In this document: piece by piece, positions 20,401-29,226 of the stretch
How the letters are laid out: each line of letters begins with the position of its first letter
Numbering within the stretch: position 1 is the stretch's first letter
Assembly: GCF_000243335.1 (NCBI RefSeq)
Contig: NZ_JH597773.1
Location: forward strand, 1,853,550 to 1,917,549
DNA from: Leptonema illini DSM 21528
GTDB taxonomy: Bacteria > Spirochaetota > Leptospiria > Leptospirales > Leptonemataceae
DNA length: 64,000 bases
Direction of reading: 5' to 3'
The notes under the pieces: model-generated
The model's input: only the letters and a program-made list of their open reading frames with translations
The model's database searches: none
Told to the model about the DNA's origin: nothing
Translations under genes and position numbers: made by a program

Positions 20401-20487
20401 CTTTGTGCAAGCTGTGAGAACTATGATGCTCAGTGCACTCAGTATTTGAATAGAATAATGGAATAAGACACGAAAGCAATCTCTCAT
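17401..20487 (-). CDS. Giant repeat lipoprotein
   Basis: The 1028-residue protein begins with a lipoprotein signal ending in IIVLTAC. I start it at ATG 20487, behind GAGGTGAT; a TTG lies one codon earlier. Residues about 50-520 hold repeated beta modules of about 75-90 residues of the type VSGAVSGLAGSGLVITLNG ... QPTNPWQTC ... VDISGNPIECTTN. Two chitobiase C-terminal-like modules follow (for example PTFSPAGGVYSNDLSVSIS). The C-terminal 200 residues are Cys-rich and end with a segment reminiscent of Lcl/DUF1566 domains. The modules suggest a surface-exposed, disulfide-containing stalk. The same repeat occurs in the lipoprotein at 24626. Confidence 0.75.
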   Translation of the reverse strand: MRDCFRVLFHYSIQILSALSIIVLTACTKPIGDRLPEFFLFDSIFPPLYKVSGEVTGLMGQSLILSNADGNTVQLDCLSCPPAQNVPFQFPEGMRTDSRYYVKISSYPSNPTQICDVYQNAGLIDNSHIDNVVVQCEDGYRVSGAVSGLAGSGLVITLNGTQSMTLNAGATAFTFPIPEYVSVDPSYVRVTSQPTNPWQTCQFNIVDGGGNAVADYTSGDVDISGNPIECTTNVKNVSAQIVGLAYDGLQVTINGSPYTYNAGATTTALVPTASGQPYGIFVTASPSGQQCSVVYGGGNGTTTLVQNADIVARIECNTNTYSVAGAITGLTGSGLRIQMTGAYLDTTPYTKSVTPAAGATGYSFAGGLHYGDTISTLTITQQPSSPAQFCSFSSGGTSYSYTGGSVTGNVTLPSVVCSTNTLQGTVSGYSAPSTGLVVRYNDTTTATSQQIALEPGDAFTFPTVIGHSYTLSIVAQPYNPGYDCLFSDNTTTISGTISSSSVTQNISCNPTPPAAFPTISMAGVTNTITFAGPPGAKLCYRTDGGNPACALAAGGTAYSRGGECASGSTQYGGSFTISSTTTFRAVSCLTLSAFDQSAATLYTATVAGTAATPTFSPAGGVYSNDLSVSISSTTAGATIFYNKTGSALGCDGTNAESSFPSGGSISVGATGTTFYAIACKAGMNASSQSSSTYTLQVAAPTIEHDAYGKVTISGTTSGATYRYSTLGANPTCITGTSYTGAFVYPLTKESIRVIGCKASYMPSSVSTRVVRVKADIRVTGLYTGNLDWAEEQNGVTSAYSETGAGSNGALLTTSYPVAGYQYKVRIEQQVTAVPGPRCLIGNGSGDYYIMERVWVPTANFDVSIGCAVFAFKDTPNPFITKTFYVNRCPVGQEWDAIYGGCTGPPGGYKYCAFSDNKCNVGVSGGFYVTSDSPLHSACWGLSHGPYGGWRPFQSAAFLNTLLNLVLGSASARTQSLPGISEGTAYWSGQADGLDATRALYVIAGTPFAGGHIAIKTDLKPLFCQSEDP

Positions 20488-20651
20488 CAATCACCTCAAG
20501 CTGATCGCATGCTATATGATGATACATAGGTTCAACCTTTTTTCTCAAGTACGGACGTTTTTTCGGAATGATGAGAATGAATATCGCTGAATTCGACGTT
20601 TGTCGGTTTCTTATCTCTTGACCGGAGCGCATTCCTTGTTTTTTTATCAGA

Positions 20652-21308
20652 ATGCTTGCCACTGAAAAACGTACGTATCCCGATGAAGCGCTGCTTCGCG
20701 AAAAGGTCCCGGCTCTCTGTAGAAACTTCTATCAGCTTGGCTGGGTCAGCGGCACAGGCGGCGGCATATCGGTTCGCAGAGACGACATCGTTTATATGGC
20801 TCCGTCCGGCGTGCAGAAAGAGAAGATCACAGGTGAAGATCTTTTTATTCTCTCGCGTCAGGGAGAGATCCTCGTCAGGCCTGCAAACGAGGCCCTGAAG
20901 CTGACCGAATGTGCTCCGCTATTTTCGGCCGCCTATGAGCTGCGCGATGCCGGCGCCGTAATTCACTCGCATTCTTCGAACGTAGTACTCGCCACCTTCC
21001 TGGCCGAGGCCGTCGATGAAGGCCTCTCAGAACTGCGCTTTACGCGGCTCGAAATGATGAAAGGCATTCAGGGGCATGGATACTTCGACACCTATGTGCT
21101 GCCCGTTATCGACAATACTGCTCGCGAATGTGATCTGACCGACTCACTGCGCAGGGCCATCGAGCGTTATCCGCAGTCGCCGGCCGTCGCCGTACGCGAT
21201 CATGGCATCTATGTGTGGGGCCGCAACGAAGATCATGCGAAAACGCAAGCAGAGTGTATCGACTACCTGTGCGAGATCGCATGGAAGAGAAAGAGCATTG
21301 GAGCGTGA
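20652..21308 (+). CDS. mtnB: Methylthioribulose-1-phosphate dehydratase MtnB
   Basis: The 218-residue class II aldolase/adducin-fold enzyme dehydrates methylthioribulose-1-phosphate in the methionine salvage pathway. Visible features are the phosphate-binding GTGGGISVR and APSGVQKE at about 33-60, the zinc-binding HSHSS at about 102, and the third zinc histidine in AVRDHGIYVWG near 180. The combination of PSGVQKE and the VWG loop favours MtnB over fuculose aldolase. No other mtn genes are present in the window. No ribosome site is obvious. Confidence 0.85.
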   Translation: MLATEKRTYPDEALLREKVPALCRNFYQLGWVSGTGGGISVRRDDIVYMAPSGVQKEKITGEDLFILSRQGEILVRPANEALKLTECAPLFSAAYELRDAGAVIHSHSSNVVLATFLAEAVDEGLSELRFTRLEMMKGIQGHGYFDTYVLPVIDNTARECDLTDSLRRAIERYPQSPAVAVRDHGIYVWGRNEDHAKTQAECIDYLCEIAWKRKSIGA

Positions 21309-21379
21309 ACGCTACGTAGCAGGGATATCGGACAGCAGCTTTTTTAGCGGCACTTTCGCCTTCTTCCCTTGACCTGAGA

Positions 21380-21410
21380 GGGAGCCATGCAATCATAAGG
21401 CATGGCTCCC
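21380..21410 (+). terminator. Palindrome downstream of mtnB
   Basis: GGGAGCCATGC and GCATGGCTCCC form a perfect 11-bp stem with a 9-nt loop. It includes an ATG that could otherwise be taken as the start of the next gene. It probably ends the mtnB transcript or sits in the leader of the MscS gene. Confidence 0.55.
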
Positions 21411-21449
21411 AGAACATTGAAAACACTCTTCACTGTTGAGAAAGCCAGG

Positions 21450-23096
21450 ATGTATCAGATGCATTCGCACATGGTGATTCTCCTTTTCTCTTTATTTACA
21501 GCCTCTGCGATCATTGCTCAACCGGCCGAACCTCCACGAATCACCGCTCTCAAGCCTGTTAAAACAGACAGCCCCCGCGATACGATGCGCAGCTTTTACG
21601 ATGCTATGAACGATTATCGTCGTGGCATCGAAACGGGTAATGAGTCGCTTCAATCGCGCATCGATGACGCCGTCCGAACGTTGAACCTCGAAGAAACGCC
21701 GGCATTGCTTCGCGAAGAACGCGGGCGTGAGGCGGCGATCTTTTTAAAAGAAACGATCGATCGAGTCATTGTTCTTAACTATGAGCTGATACCCGCCGAA
21801 GGCACGGCCGAAGCACCGCTGTTGCGCTGGCGCCTGCGAGATACGGAAATCGTAATCGCACGTATAGATCAGGGAGAGCGGGCCGGTGAGTTCCTCTTCT
21901 CGGCCGATACCGTACGACGAGCCGAATCCTTCTATAACAAAGTGAAAGGTCTGCCCTATGTCGACGGATCGGGTATGGGATCGGGCTTTCGCGAGCCCTT
22001 TCTCGAAAAACACCTGCCCGAATGGTCGAAGGCTCGCTTCGCTTTTCTGGCACGCTGGCAGTGGATCGGGCTTGGAATTGCTCTTCTTCTCGGGCTGATG
22101 ATACGCACGATCGTTCGCTTCTCTCTCGATATTTCTTTAAAGGTTATAAAGAAGACGCCGCTGGCGCGACATGAAAGCATTGTGCGAGCCTTTCGCGGGC
22201 CTTCGGGCTTTCTTGCCGCCGTCGGCTTCTGGTTCCTCAGCTTGAAAATACTCCAGTTCGACGGGAATACGCTCGGCTTCTTCATCGCAGCTTTGAAAAT
22301 CGCCTTCAGCCTTTCTATGGTCTGGCTGGCATATCGTTTAACCGAAGCTCTGACAGGCTACCTCATGGGCTTCGCCGAGAAAACGGAATCCTCGCTTGAC
22401 GACATGCTCGTGCCTCTTCTTCAGCGTACATTGAAAATACTCGTCGTCATTCTCGGTGTGCTTATGACCATTCAGAATCTCGGCATCAACGTCTTCTCTC
22501 TGCTCGCCGGCCTCGGTATCGGAGGCCTTGCCGTCGCTCTGGCAGCGAAAGACGCCGTAGCCAACTTCTTTGGATCCCTTATGATTCTTTTCGACCGCCC
22601 GTTTCAGGTAGGCGACTGGATCATCGTCGGTGTCGCCGAAGGCACTGTGGAAGAGATCGGATTTCGCAGCACGCGTCTTCGAACCTTCTATAACTCGGTG
22701 ATATCGATTCCAAACAGCGAACTAATGAACGCGAAGGTCGACAATATGGGGCGCCGTCAATACAGACGCTTGCGTACGACGCTCAGGCTAACCTACGACA
22801 CGCCACCCGCAAAATTAAAGGCGTTCGTCGACGGAATCAAAGAAATCATCCTGAAGCATCCGCAAACGCGCAAGGATTACTTTCATGTCGTCTTTAACGA
22901 CTACGGCCCGAGTTCGCTCGATGTTATGCTTTATATGTTTTTTGAGGTTCCGGATTGGACCGAGGAGCTTCTGGCACGCGAACAGGTGTTAACGGAAATA
23001 CTCACACTTGCCGAATCAATCGGCGTCAGCTTTGCATTCCCGACGCAGACGCTTCATATTGAGAGCATGCCTACAGCCGGTAGTTCACGCCAATAA
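21450..23096 (+). CDS. MscS-family mechanosensitive channel with large N-terminal periplasmic domain
   Basis: The 548-residue protein has a signal peptide (about 1-24), a periplasmic helical domain (about 25-210), membrane helices from about 210 to 370, and the MscS pore and beta domain. The signature is LGIGGLAVALAAKDAVANFFGS followed by FDRPFQVGDWI. It should open under membrane tension and release solutes. I reject the ATG at 21402 as start because it lies inside the palindrome. Its end overlaps the convergent outer-membrane protein gene by 26 bp. Confidence 0.9.
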   Translation: MYQMHSHMVILLFSLFTASAIIAQPAEPPRITALKPVKTDSPRDTMRSFYDAMNDYRRGIETGNESLQSRIDDAVRTLNLEETPALLREERGREAAIFLKETIDRVIVLNYELIPAEGTAEAPLLRWRLRDTEIVIARIDQGERAGEFLFSADTVRRAESFYNKVKGLPYVDGSGMGSGFREPFLEKHLPEWSKARFAFLARWQWIGLGIALLLGLMIRTIVRFSLDISLKVIKKTPLARHESIVRAFRGPSGFLAAVGFWFLSLKILQFDGNTLGFFIAALKIAFSLSMVWLAYRLTEALTGYLMGFAEKTESSLDDMLVPLLQRTLKILVVILGVLMTIQNLGINVFSLLAGLGIGGLAVALAAKDAVANFFGSLMILFDRPFQVGDWIIVGVAEGTVEEIGFRSTRLRTFYNSVISIPNSELMNAKVDNMGRRQYRRLRTTLRLTYDTPPAKLKAFVDGIKEIILKHPQTRKDYFHVVFNDYGPSSLDVMLYMFFEVPDWTEELLAREQVLTEILTLAESIGVSFAFPTQTLHIESMPTAGSSRQ

Positions 23097-24420
23097 AAAG
23101 CTCTGATACGGTCATATACTGAGGGCCTTCCGGGAAAAATACGGGAAGGCCCAGACCAAAGGGGATCATATTCAGGTTAGTCCCCCCGCTCTGTAGAGAA
23201 AGGCCCGTGACGCCTCCATTCGTCGATGTTAACCGGAATCGGGCTCGCTGCCAGTCGTATCGAACGACCCATTCCAGCGAGGGCAGGATCGGTCGACTGT
23301 ATTCCAGTTCGAAAGCCGGCCCTTCGTAACGGCCGCGAAACTGGCCTTCATAAGATGAGAAACCAGCCACCTGATAGTCCGTGGATGAAAAGACAGTGCG
23401 AATCGTCGTCCGATCTCCCTTCAATACGATGGATGCTCCGCCCGATACCGCTCCGGCTGAGAAGCCAATACGCCCGCCGAAAAACGAGCGATGGTACCGC
23501 AGATCAAGTCGAGCGCGACGATCCGTCGTAGTATGCTGCACAAGACCGGCCAGCTCGAACTCCTGTCTTGGGGGGGTGGAATCGAAAATAAAGAGAACAT
23601 CATGCCCTTTCTGTTTGATGGTCTCTCTCTGTATCTGAGCGGTCAGCCGCATGCCGATATCGTAAGAGGGCCGATAAAACAACGTACGCTCCACACTGAG
23701 AAAGAGCATCCGCTGTTCGCCGCGCCCGTTGAAGAACGAAAATCCGGGGCGAGTAGTCCCCGATTCGGCGAAAATCGAAATCGAGTTATCTTCGATCCGG
23801 TTAACGTTCATATCGGCATCAAGCGTTCGATAGGAAAGACCGGCTCGGAACGTCCAAAAATTTCTCGACAATGTCGCTTCGAGCTGGTATCCTGAAGCAT
23901 ACGGATTCCATTTCGAATTCTCGACAAACCGCCCGACGGCCTGGAAATTGTTACGGAATTCGCTCATCACAAGTTCTGATATCGTTCGCTGGCGGCCGTC
24001 GACGCGAAACAGAGCGACGTCGATGGCGTTTCTTTCCGGAAGATTCGAATCGGCCTTTTCTTTCAAGGGCTGCGCTTTACGCTCGTTTTCCCGACGGTCT
24101 TCCTCCTCTTTTTTCAGGCGGGCCTCTTTTTCGGCGGCTTCCTTCTTTATCGCTTCTTCTCTGGCTTTCTCCTGCGCCTTTTTTTCTCGAGCCTTCTCTT
24201 CAAGTATCCTCTGCGCTCGGTCGTCGTAATCAATACGCGCAATGTCGTTTTTATCAATAAGAAGGGTTCCCGTTGCAGTCTGGATCTGCACGTGCGTTCT
24301 TGACTGATTCAGTATCTTTCCCTGAACGAGACGGCCATCGTGAAGCAGTATCGTTTCGGCTCGAGCCAGGAACGGTATCATGAGGATCAGAAGCGGAATG
24401 AAGCGACGAAACAATCCCAT
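23071..24420 (-). CDS. Outer-membrane beta-barrel protein with coiled-coil
   Basis: The 449-residue protein has a signal peptide ending in LARA. A small beta domain follows (LHDGRLVQGKILN ... IDKNDIARIDYDD, about 25-70), then a highly charged Lys/Glu coiled-coil (about 75-125). The rest is alternating hydrophobic and polar strands typical of a barrel, ending GVNYRL. I start at 24420, since the earlier Met would precede the signal by ten residues. The coiled-coil may span the periplasm. It is convergent with the MscS gene. No function can be named. Confidence 0.65.
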   Translation of the reverse strand: MGLFRRFIPLLILMIPFLARAETILLHDGRLVQGKILNQSRTHVQIQTATGTLLIDKNDIARIDYDDRAQRILEEKAREKKAQEKAREEAIKKEAAEKEARLKKEEEDRRENERKAQPLKEKADSNLPERNAIDVALFRVDGRQRTISELVMSEFRNNFQAVGRFVENSKWNPYASGYQLEATLSRNFWTFRAGLSYRTLDADMNVNRIEDNSISIFAESGTTRPGFSFFNGRGEQRMLFLSVERTLFYRPSYDIGMRLTAQIQRETIKQKGHDVLFIFDSTPPRQEFELAGLVQHTTTDRRARLDLRYHRSFFGGRIGFSAGAVSGGASIVLKGDRTTIRTVFSSTDYQVAGFSSYEGQFRGRYEGPAFELEYSRPILPSLEWVVRYDWQRARFRLTSTNGGVTGLSLQSGGTNLNMIPFGLGLPVFFPEGPQYMTVSELFIGVNYRL

Positions 24421-24528
24421 AAGAATGGTGGGAATACACCCTGCATTCAACGCAATGATTTTTTTTACTCATTCGCATTTCAGCTATGCCAGTATGGAAT
24501 CGCTTCCTCCGATGATTTTTTTTTGGAA

Positions 24529-24557
24529 TTGAAAGAATCATCGACTGTTCTTATAAC
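24529..24557 (+). promoter_or_regulatory. Sigma-70-type promoter for the lipoprotein at 24626
   Basis: TTGAAA and TATAAC are separated by 17 bp. This predicts a start about 60 nt upstream of the lipoprotein ATG. Seen by eye only. Confidence 0.55.
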
Positions 24558-24625
24558 TGAGACGTCCAAAAAAGCTGTTCGCCTGCAATGCTCCGGCCAG
24601 ACAGGCAAAAAAGGCCCTTTTCATT

Positions 24626-27600
24626 ATGATCCGTTCATCTCGCCTGTTGAGATTCCTGCCCGCGTTGGCTCTGCTCGCCGTTTCCTGTCTGCCCTCCCTT
24701 GAATCGGCCGAAAACGAAACGGTCAGCTCGTATCTGATGGCAAACGCCTGCGCGCACATCACTGCCCTGCAATCGTCCGATTTCTGCGCGACAGCTCCGA
24801 AATATACGGTGGGCGGAACGGTGACGGGGCTTTCAGGAACGGGGCTGACTCTACAACTCGGTTCGGAACTTCTCTCCATCAGCGCAGACGGCGCCTTTCA
24901 ATTCACCCAGCTTCGCGCAGCGGGCCAGGCTTATAGCGTCACCGTCGCCGCACATCCCACAGGGCCGACGCAGCTCTGCACCGTTGTCGGCGGCAGCGGA
25001 ACGATCGTTTCAGGCAATGTGACGACCGTCGCCGTAAACTGCTCCACCGGCTACCTTGTCGGAGGCACCGTTACAGGGCTTGCCGGAACGGGCCTTTCCA
25101 TCCGCAATAACGGCAGTAACACAACGTCGATCACCGCAAACGGCGGGTATGCATTCAGCACACCGCTCAGCAATGGAGCCACCTACTCCGTAACTATCAC
25201 AGCGCAGCCGGTTTCGCCTGCACAGACCTGTTCGGTCAGCGGCGGTAGCGGAACCATTGCAGGTGCGGACGTCACGACGGCGAATATCAACTGCATCACA
25301 AACAGCTACGCGATCAACGTCGCAACGACAGGCTTGATTGCCGGTACTCTGCAGCTTCAGGATTCAATCAGCTCGCAGAACCTGTCCGTGACGGCAAACG
25401 GAACGACATCGTTCGCTACGCCGGTAGCATCGGGTTCAAACTATAATGTAACGATCACCGCACAGCCCGCCGGGCAAACCTGCACGCTCTCTGCAGCCTC
25501 GGGCACGATCGGAGCCGCAGCCGTTACCGTGACGGCGAATTGCACGCCGAATACATATACGATTTCGGGCTCCATCACGACGCTATCCGGTTCGGGGGCG
25601 CAACTCCAGCTTCAGAATACGGGCGGCACTCCTTTTGCAAATCAAACCATCAACGTTGCATCGGGTCAGACAAGCTTCAGCTTCAGCCCCGTTCCCGATC
25701 TTGCGGACTACGCCGTCGTCGTGCTCACTCAACCCGGCACGCCGGTATGGCAGACATGCGCAATGGGAGGCCCCGATACAGGCACGTTAGCCGGGGCGAA
25801 CATCACGACGGTCTCGGTAACCTGCACGACCAATGAATACCAGATATCGGGTTCCATCTCAGGATATTCCGGTACCGGGCTCGTGCTGCGCCTGAACGGC
25901 CTGCCGCAGATCAATACGGACCTTGCCATCGCCGATGGAGCGACGACATTCGATTTCGCAACCGATACGGTGCGAAGCGGCGAGACCTTCACCATCAGCG
26001 TCGCCACACAGCCCGACACTCCGACGCAAACATGTGCGGTAACGGGCAGCCCCGGTACGGTTACAAACGCAAACATCACTACCGTCGTCGTCAACTGCAC
26101 GACGAACTCCTATACGATAGGTGGAACGTTAAGCGGGGCGATGGGCGGCATCACTCTGACCGAAACGGTTTCGGGGCAGACGCTGAACCTTGCGGCAAAC
26201 GGTTCTTTTACGTTCGCCTCGCCCGCTCTTTCAGGCGCCGCTTACAACGTTACCGTTACGACGCAACCGGTCGGCCAGACATGCATAGTAACAACCGGGG
26301 CGGGCACGGTCGCCGGTGCAGCCGTAACGTCCGCCGTCGTGAACTGTAATCCTATGGTTACGGCAACGACTCCGACCAATACGGCGATCAACGAATCCAA
26401 CTCGCAGTCCATTCAGGTAACCTTTAACAATGTGATGGATCCGGCCACGATTACGACAAACGGAGCCAGCGATCTCTGCACGGGAACCGTTCAGGTTTCC
26501 TTTAATAACTTCCTGACATGCGCTCCGCTCGGAGCGGTTACGACGGGAGATAACAAGACCTTTTCCATCGCCCTGCCCGGCATCAATCTCTTCGCCGGAA
26601 CACAGTACCGCATTCGAGTGCTCGGGACTGCAACGGGAGTAAAAGACGCAAACAACCTGACGATGGCCGCCGACTTTACGCAGGCTACAGGTTTCACGAC
26701 GTCCGGGCCAGTGCGCCGCTACAGCTTCACCGCCTCCTCGCTCGATCACCGCAGCGATCCTGATAACGCAACCGGCCTTTTCGTGCTTGCCGGATCTTCG
26801 ACCACAACAAGAGGGCATGACGGCGACAACAACGGCGGACAGCGCTTCGACGGATCAACAACAACCCTTGATGGCGGAGCGGGCAGCGCCACGGGCCTTC
26901 CTTCCGGGAGTAGCCCGCGCACGATGTGCAGCTGGATGGCACTCGATACGCTGCCGGCCATTTCGAATTATTTTATCGGTGCTCATTATGGCCCCCTATC
27001 GGATGGCCAGGCCTTCTTTCTTGGAGTCTCTAACGAAGGCACGATTGCCCTTCGTGGCAGCGGCTGGGCGGTCGGTTATCATATCGACCAGGCCACTCCG
27101 TTGACGCTGAACTCATGGTTTCACGCCTGCGCCACCTATGACGGCACCTCGATCGCACTGTATCATAACGGTCGCCTCATCGGCTCTGGGGCCGTCGCAC
27201 TGAATACGAATACGGCAACGGGAACGATGCGCATCGGCAGCGCCGGTATCTCTGGGTTTCCGGGGCGCATAGACGATGTGCGCATCTATGACTCCGTACT
27301 TCCACAGGCACAAATCCGACAGCTTGCTTCGCAGATCAGGCCGGGCCTTTCCGTTCTCGCCGATCTGAACGGAGATGCGAAAGAGACGACAGGCCTGGCC
27401 GCGGCCGGCAGCTTTTTCGGCGGCACTGTGTTGACGGCAGATCGGTGGGGGTTAGCCAATCAGGCCGTCGAATTTGACGGAGTATCGCGCTATATTCAAT
27501 TCGCAGCAGCGACAACGCCCTCGCTGCCCTCGGGCTCCGCCGATCGGACCGTCTGCGCCTGGGTTCGTCCGCGCAATCTTCCCATCGGTTCGTCACAGGC

Positions 27601-28672
27601 AGTTATCGGATGGGGCGGGGCCGCACCAGGGCAGGTATCGACTCTTGCTCTGCGGCATGACGGAGCGACACACTCCATCGAATTCACGAATGATCCGGCA
27701 GGCGGCACGATAAAGGCGGCGTTTCGACTTCCGCTCCATACGTGGTCGCATCTGTGCGGCGTCTACAGCTCCGGAACGGCCGAAGGCCGCCTCTTTCTGA
27801 ACGGACAGCAGATCGACATTCAAATCGGCCTGCCCGCCTGGAATACGGCGGCAAGCGATCTTTATGTCGGCCGCAGCCCGGCCGGAGGCGATCTCTTCGA
27901 TGGCGCGATCGACGATGTGCGTATCTATAACCGACCTCTTACGCTGAACGAGATACGGGCCCTGTCGGGCTATCATGTGCAGCAGATTGCCTCTCTGCGC
28001 TTTCATGGCATCGGCGATACGATCGACCCATCCGTGCCGGATGGTACAACCATCGCCGCATGGCCTGATGCCAGCGGTCATAACAACGACCTGACGAGCC
28101 CTCAGCCTCCGACAAAAGCAGCGATTCTGTTAAACGAACACAGGCTTTTCAAATTCGCCGGCGGCGAGCATTTCATGACGACGACGGCCAACGATTTAAC
28201 GTCGCAAACCCAGTTCACGATGTATCTTGTTATGAATCCGGCCTTAACGCCGCCGAGCCGATCCGTGCTGATGCATGCCGGACGCTTTGATAATGGAGGA
28301 GCGAGACAATTCGCATGGTTATCCACGCTCGGCGGACGACTGCAACTGGCGAAATACACCGGCGCGCCAAACGACATCATCACCAACGGCTGGGTGCCTC
28401 CTCTCGGAGAATTCAATATCTATGCGACGGGATACGACGGCACACTGGCCTACATCTGGAAGTCGCCGACGGCGTCGAATGCGACCGTCGGAGGCTTTTC
28501 GTTCAGCACGGATAACGAGCTTTATGTCGGTATAAATCCGAATGATCCCAGCGAAGCCTTCGAGGGTTTTATCGCCGAAGCACTGTATTTTAATGGAGTG
28601 GAAGATCAAAACGTAACGCGCTGCTATCTCTCGGCCCGCTACGCCATCGCCGTCGGTAACATATGTAATTGA
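24626..28672 (+). CDS. Giant lipoprotein with beta repeats, Ig-like and LamG-like domains
   Basis: The 1348-residue protein starts with a lipoprotein signal (LALLAVSC at about 15-22). Residues about 55-590 contain seven repeats of about 75-90 residues, each with a GLSGTGL-type hairpin, a QPxxPxQTC segment and a final VNC, so each repeat has a cysteine pair. A SbsA-type Ig-like domain (TPTNTAINESNSQSIQVTFNNVMDP, about 575-690) follows. Then come three concanavalin/LamG-like domains with DDVRIYD and DDVRIYN motifs (about 700-900, 905-1110 and 1120-1348). LamG domains often bind glycans or matrix proteins, so a surface adhesin is plausible. It shares its repeat with the lipoprotein at 17401. Confidence 0.78.
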   Translation: MIRSSRLLRFLPALALLAVSCLPSLESAENETVSSYLMANACAHITALQSSDFCATAPKYTVGGTVTGLSGTGLTLQLGSELLSISADGAFQFTQLRAAGQAYSVTVAAHPTGPTQLCTVVGGSGTIVSGNVTTVAVNCSTGYLVGGTVTGLAGTGLSIRNNGSNTTSITANGGYAFSTPLSNGATYSVTITAQPVSPAQTCSVSGGSGTIAGADVTTANINCITNSYAINVATTGLIAGTLQLQDSISSQNLSVTANGTTSFATPVASGSNYNVTITAQPAGQTCTLSAASGTIGAAAVTVTANCTPNTYTISGSITTLSGSGAQLQLQNTGGTPFANQTINVASGQTSFSFSPVPDLADYAVVVLTQPGTPVWQTCAMGGPDTGTLAGANITTVSVTCTTNEYQISGSISGYSGTGLVLRLNGLPQINTDLAIADGATTFDFATDTVRSGETFTISVATQPDTPTQTCAVTGSPGTVTNANITTVVVNCTTNSYTIGGTLSGAMGGITLTETVSGQTLNLAANGSFTFASPALSGAAYNVTVTTQPVGQTCIVTTGAGTVAGAAVTSAVVNCNPMVTATTPTNTAINESNSQSIQVTFNNVMDPATITTNGASDLCTGTVQVSFNNFLTCAPLGAVTTGDNKTFSIALPGINLFAGTQYRIRVLGTATGVKDANNLTMAADFTQATGFTTSGPVRRYSFTASSLDHRSDPDNATGLFVLAGSSTTTRGHDGDNNGGQRFDGSTTTLDGGAGSATGLPSGSSPRTMCSWMALDTLPAISNYFIGAHYGPLSDGQAFFLGVSNEGTIALRGSGWAVGYHIDQATPLTLNSWFHACATYDGTSIALYHNGRLIGSGAVALNTNTATGTMRIGSAGISGFPGRIDDVRIYDSVLPQAQIRQLASQIRPGLSVLADLNGDAKETTGLAAAGSFFGGTVLTADRWGLANQAVEFDGVSRYIQFAAATTPSLPSGSADRTVCAWVRPRNLPIGSSQAVIGWGGAAPGQVSTLALRHDGATHSIEFTNDPAGGTIKAAFRLPLHTWSHLCGVYSSGTAEGRLFLNGQQIDIQIGLPAWNTAASDLYVGRSPAGGDLFDGAIDDVRIYNRPLTLNEIRALSGYHVQQIASLRFHGIGDTIDPSVPDGTTIAAWPDASGHNNDLTSPQPPTKAAILLNEHRLFKFAGGEHFMTTTANDLTSQTQFTMYLVMNPALTPPSRSVLMHAGRFDNGGARQFAWLSTLGGRLQLAKYTGAPNDIITNGWVPPLGEFNIYATGYDGTLAYIWKSPTASNATVGGFSFSTDNELYVGINPNDPSEAFEGFIAEALYFNGVEDQNVTRCYLSARYAIAVGNICN

Positions 28673-28716
28673 AATGGCCTGTATGGGGAGCTTCTTCATC
28701 CGACCGGATGCTTTCG

Positions 28717-29187
28717 TTATCCTCTCAGAAGCGCCTTCAGCCTGTAGGGATCTTTAAGCAGAGCGAAGGCGTCGCCGATTTCGCGCACTACGACGTCGGC
28801 AGCCTGTATCGCTGAAACGGCCGCGCCTTCCGGTCCGAGCACGGCCACGCCAACGGCCGCCTCTTTCAGGATAAGGCGATCGTTATGACCGTTCCCGAAA
28901 ACGGCCGTTTTCTCGGGACCGAGGCCCTTGAGATACTCATGCTTCTTATTTGCCTGCCCTTCTGGCGGCAGGATGACGACCTTACATGGCAGATCGTTCA
29001 GCTCATGCTCGGCCGTATTGAAGGTATTGCCTGTGACGACGTGAATCTCCACTACGGAATCAAAATCTACGATGGCGGCGGCAACGCCTTCAATCAAACT
29101 ACCGTCGCAGGCGATCGTGCCGTTAAAATCAAGCAGAAGATGCTCTATGTGCATCGTCGGTCCGTCGGGAATCTCAATGTGAATCAT
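28717..29187 (-). CDS. HAD-superfamily soluble P-type-ATPase-like phosphatase
   Basis: The 156-residue protein has HAD motif I as DFNGT (Asn in the usual DxDGT), motif II in VVTGNT, a motif III lysine in ANKKHEYL, and motif IV GNGHNDRLIL. This set corresponds to the small cap-less soluble P-type ATPase-like group. The substrate is unknown. The missing second Asp of motif I occurs in P-type ATPases but may reduce phosphatase activity. Confidence 0.75.
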   Translation of the reverse strand: MIHIEIPDGPTMHIEHLLLDFNGTIACDGSLIEGVAAAIVDFDSVVEIHVVTGNTFNTAEHELNDLPCKVVILPPEGQANKKHEYLKGLGPEKTAVFGNGHNDRLILKEAAVGVAVLGPEGAAVSAIQAADVVVREIGDAFALLKDPYRLKALLRG

Positions 29188-29226
29188 AATTTGCCTGTTT
29201 GAACGTCTGTTCTTGATTGATGCATC

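Noticed and set aside
21402-21449. N-terminal extension of the MscS protein
   Set aside because: The ATG lies inside a perfect hairpin and the extension would precede a good signal peptide.
17401-28672. CRISPR-like or DNA tandem repeat array
   Set aside because: The repetition is at protein-module level with diverged DNA; no direct repeat with constant spacers exists.
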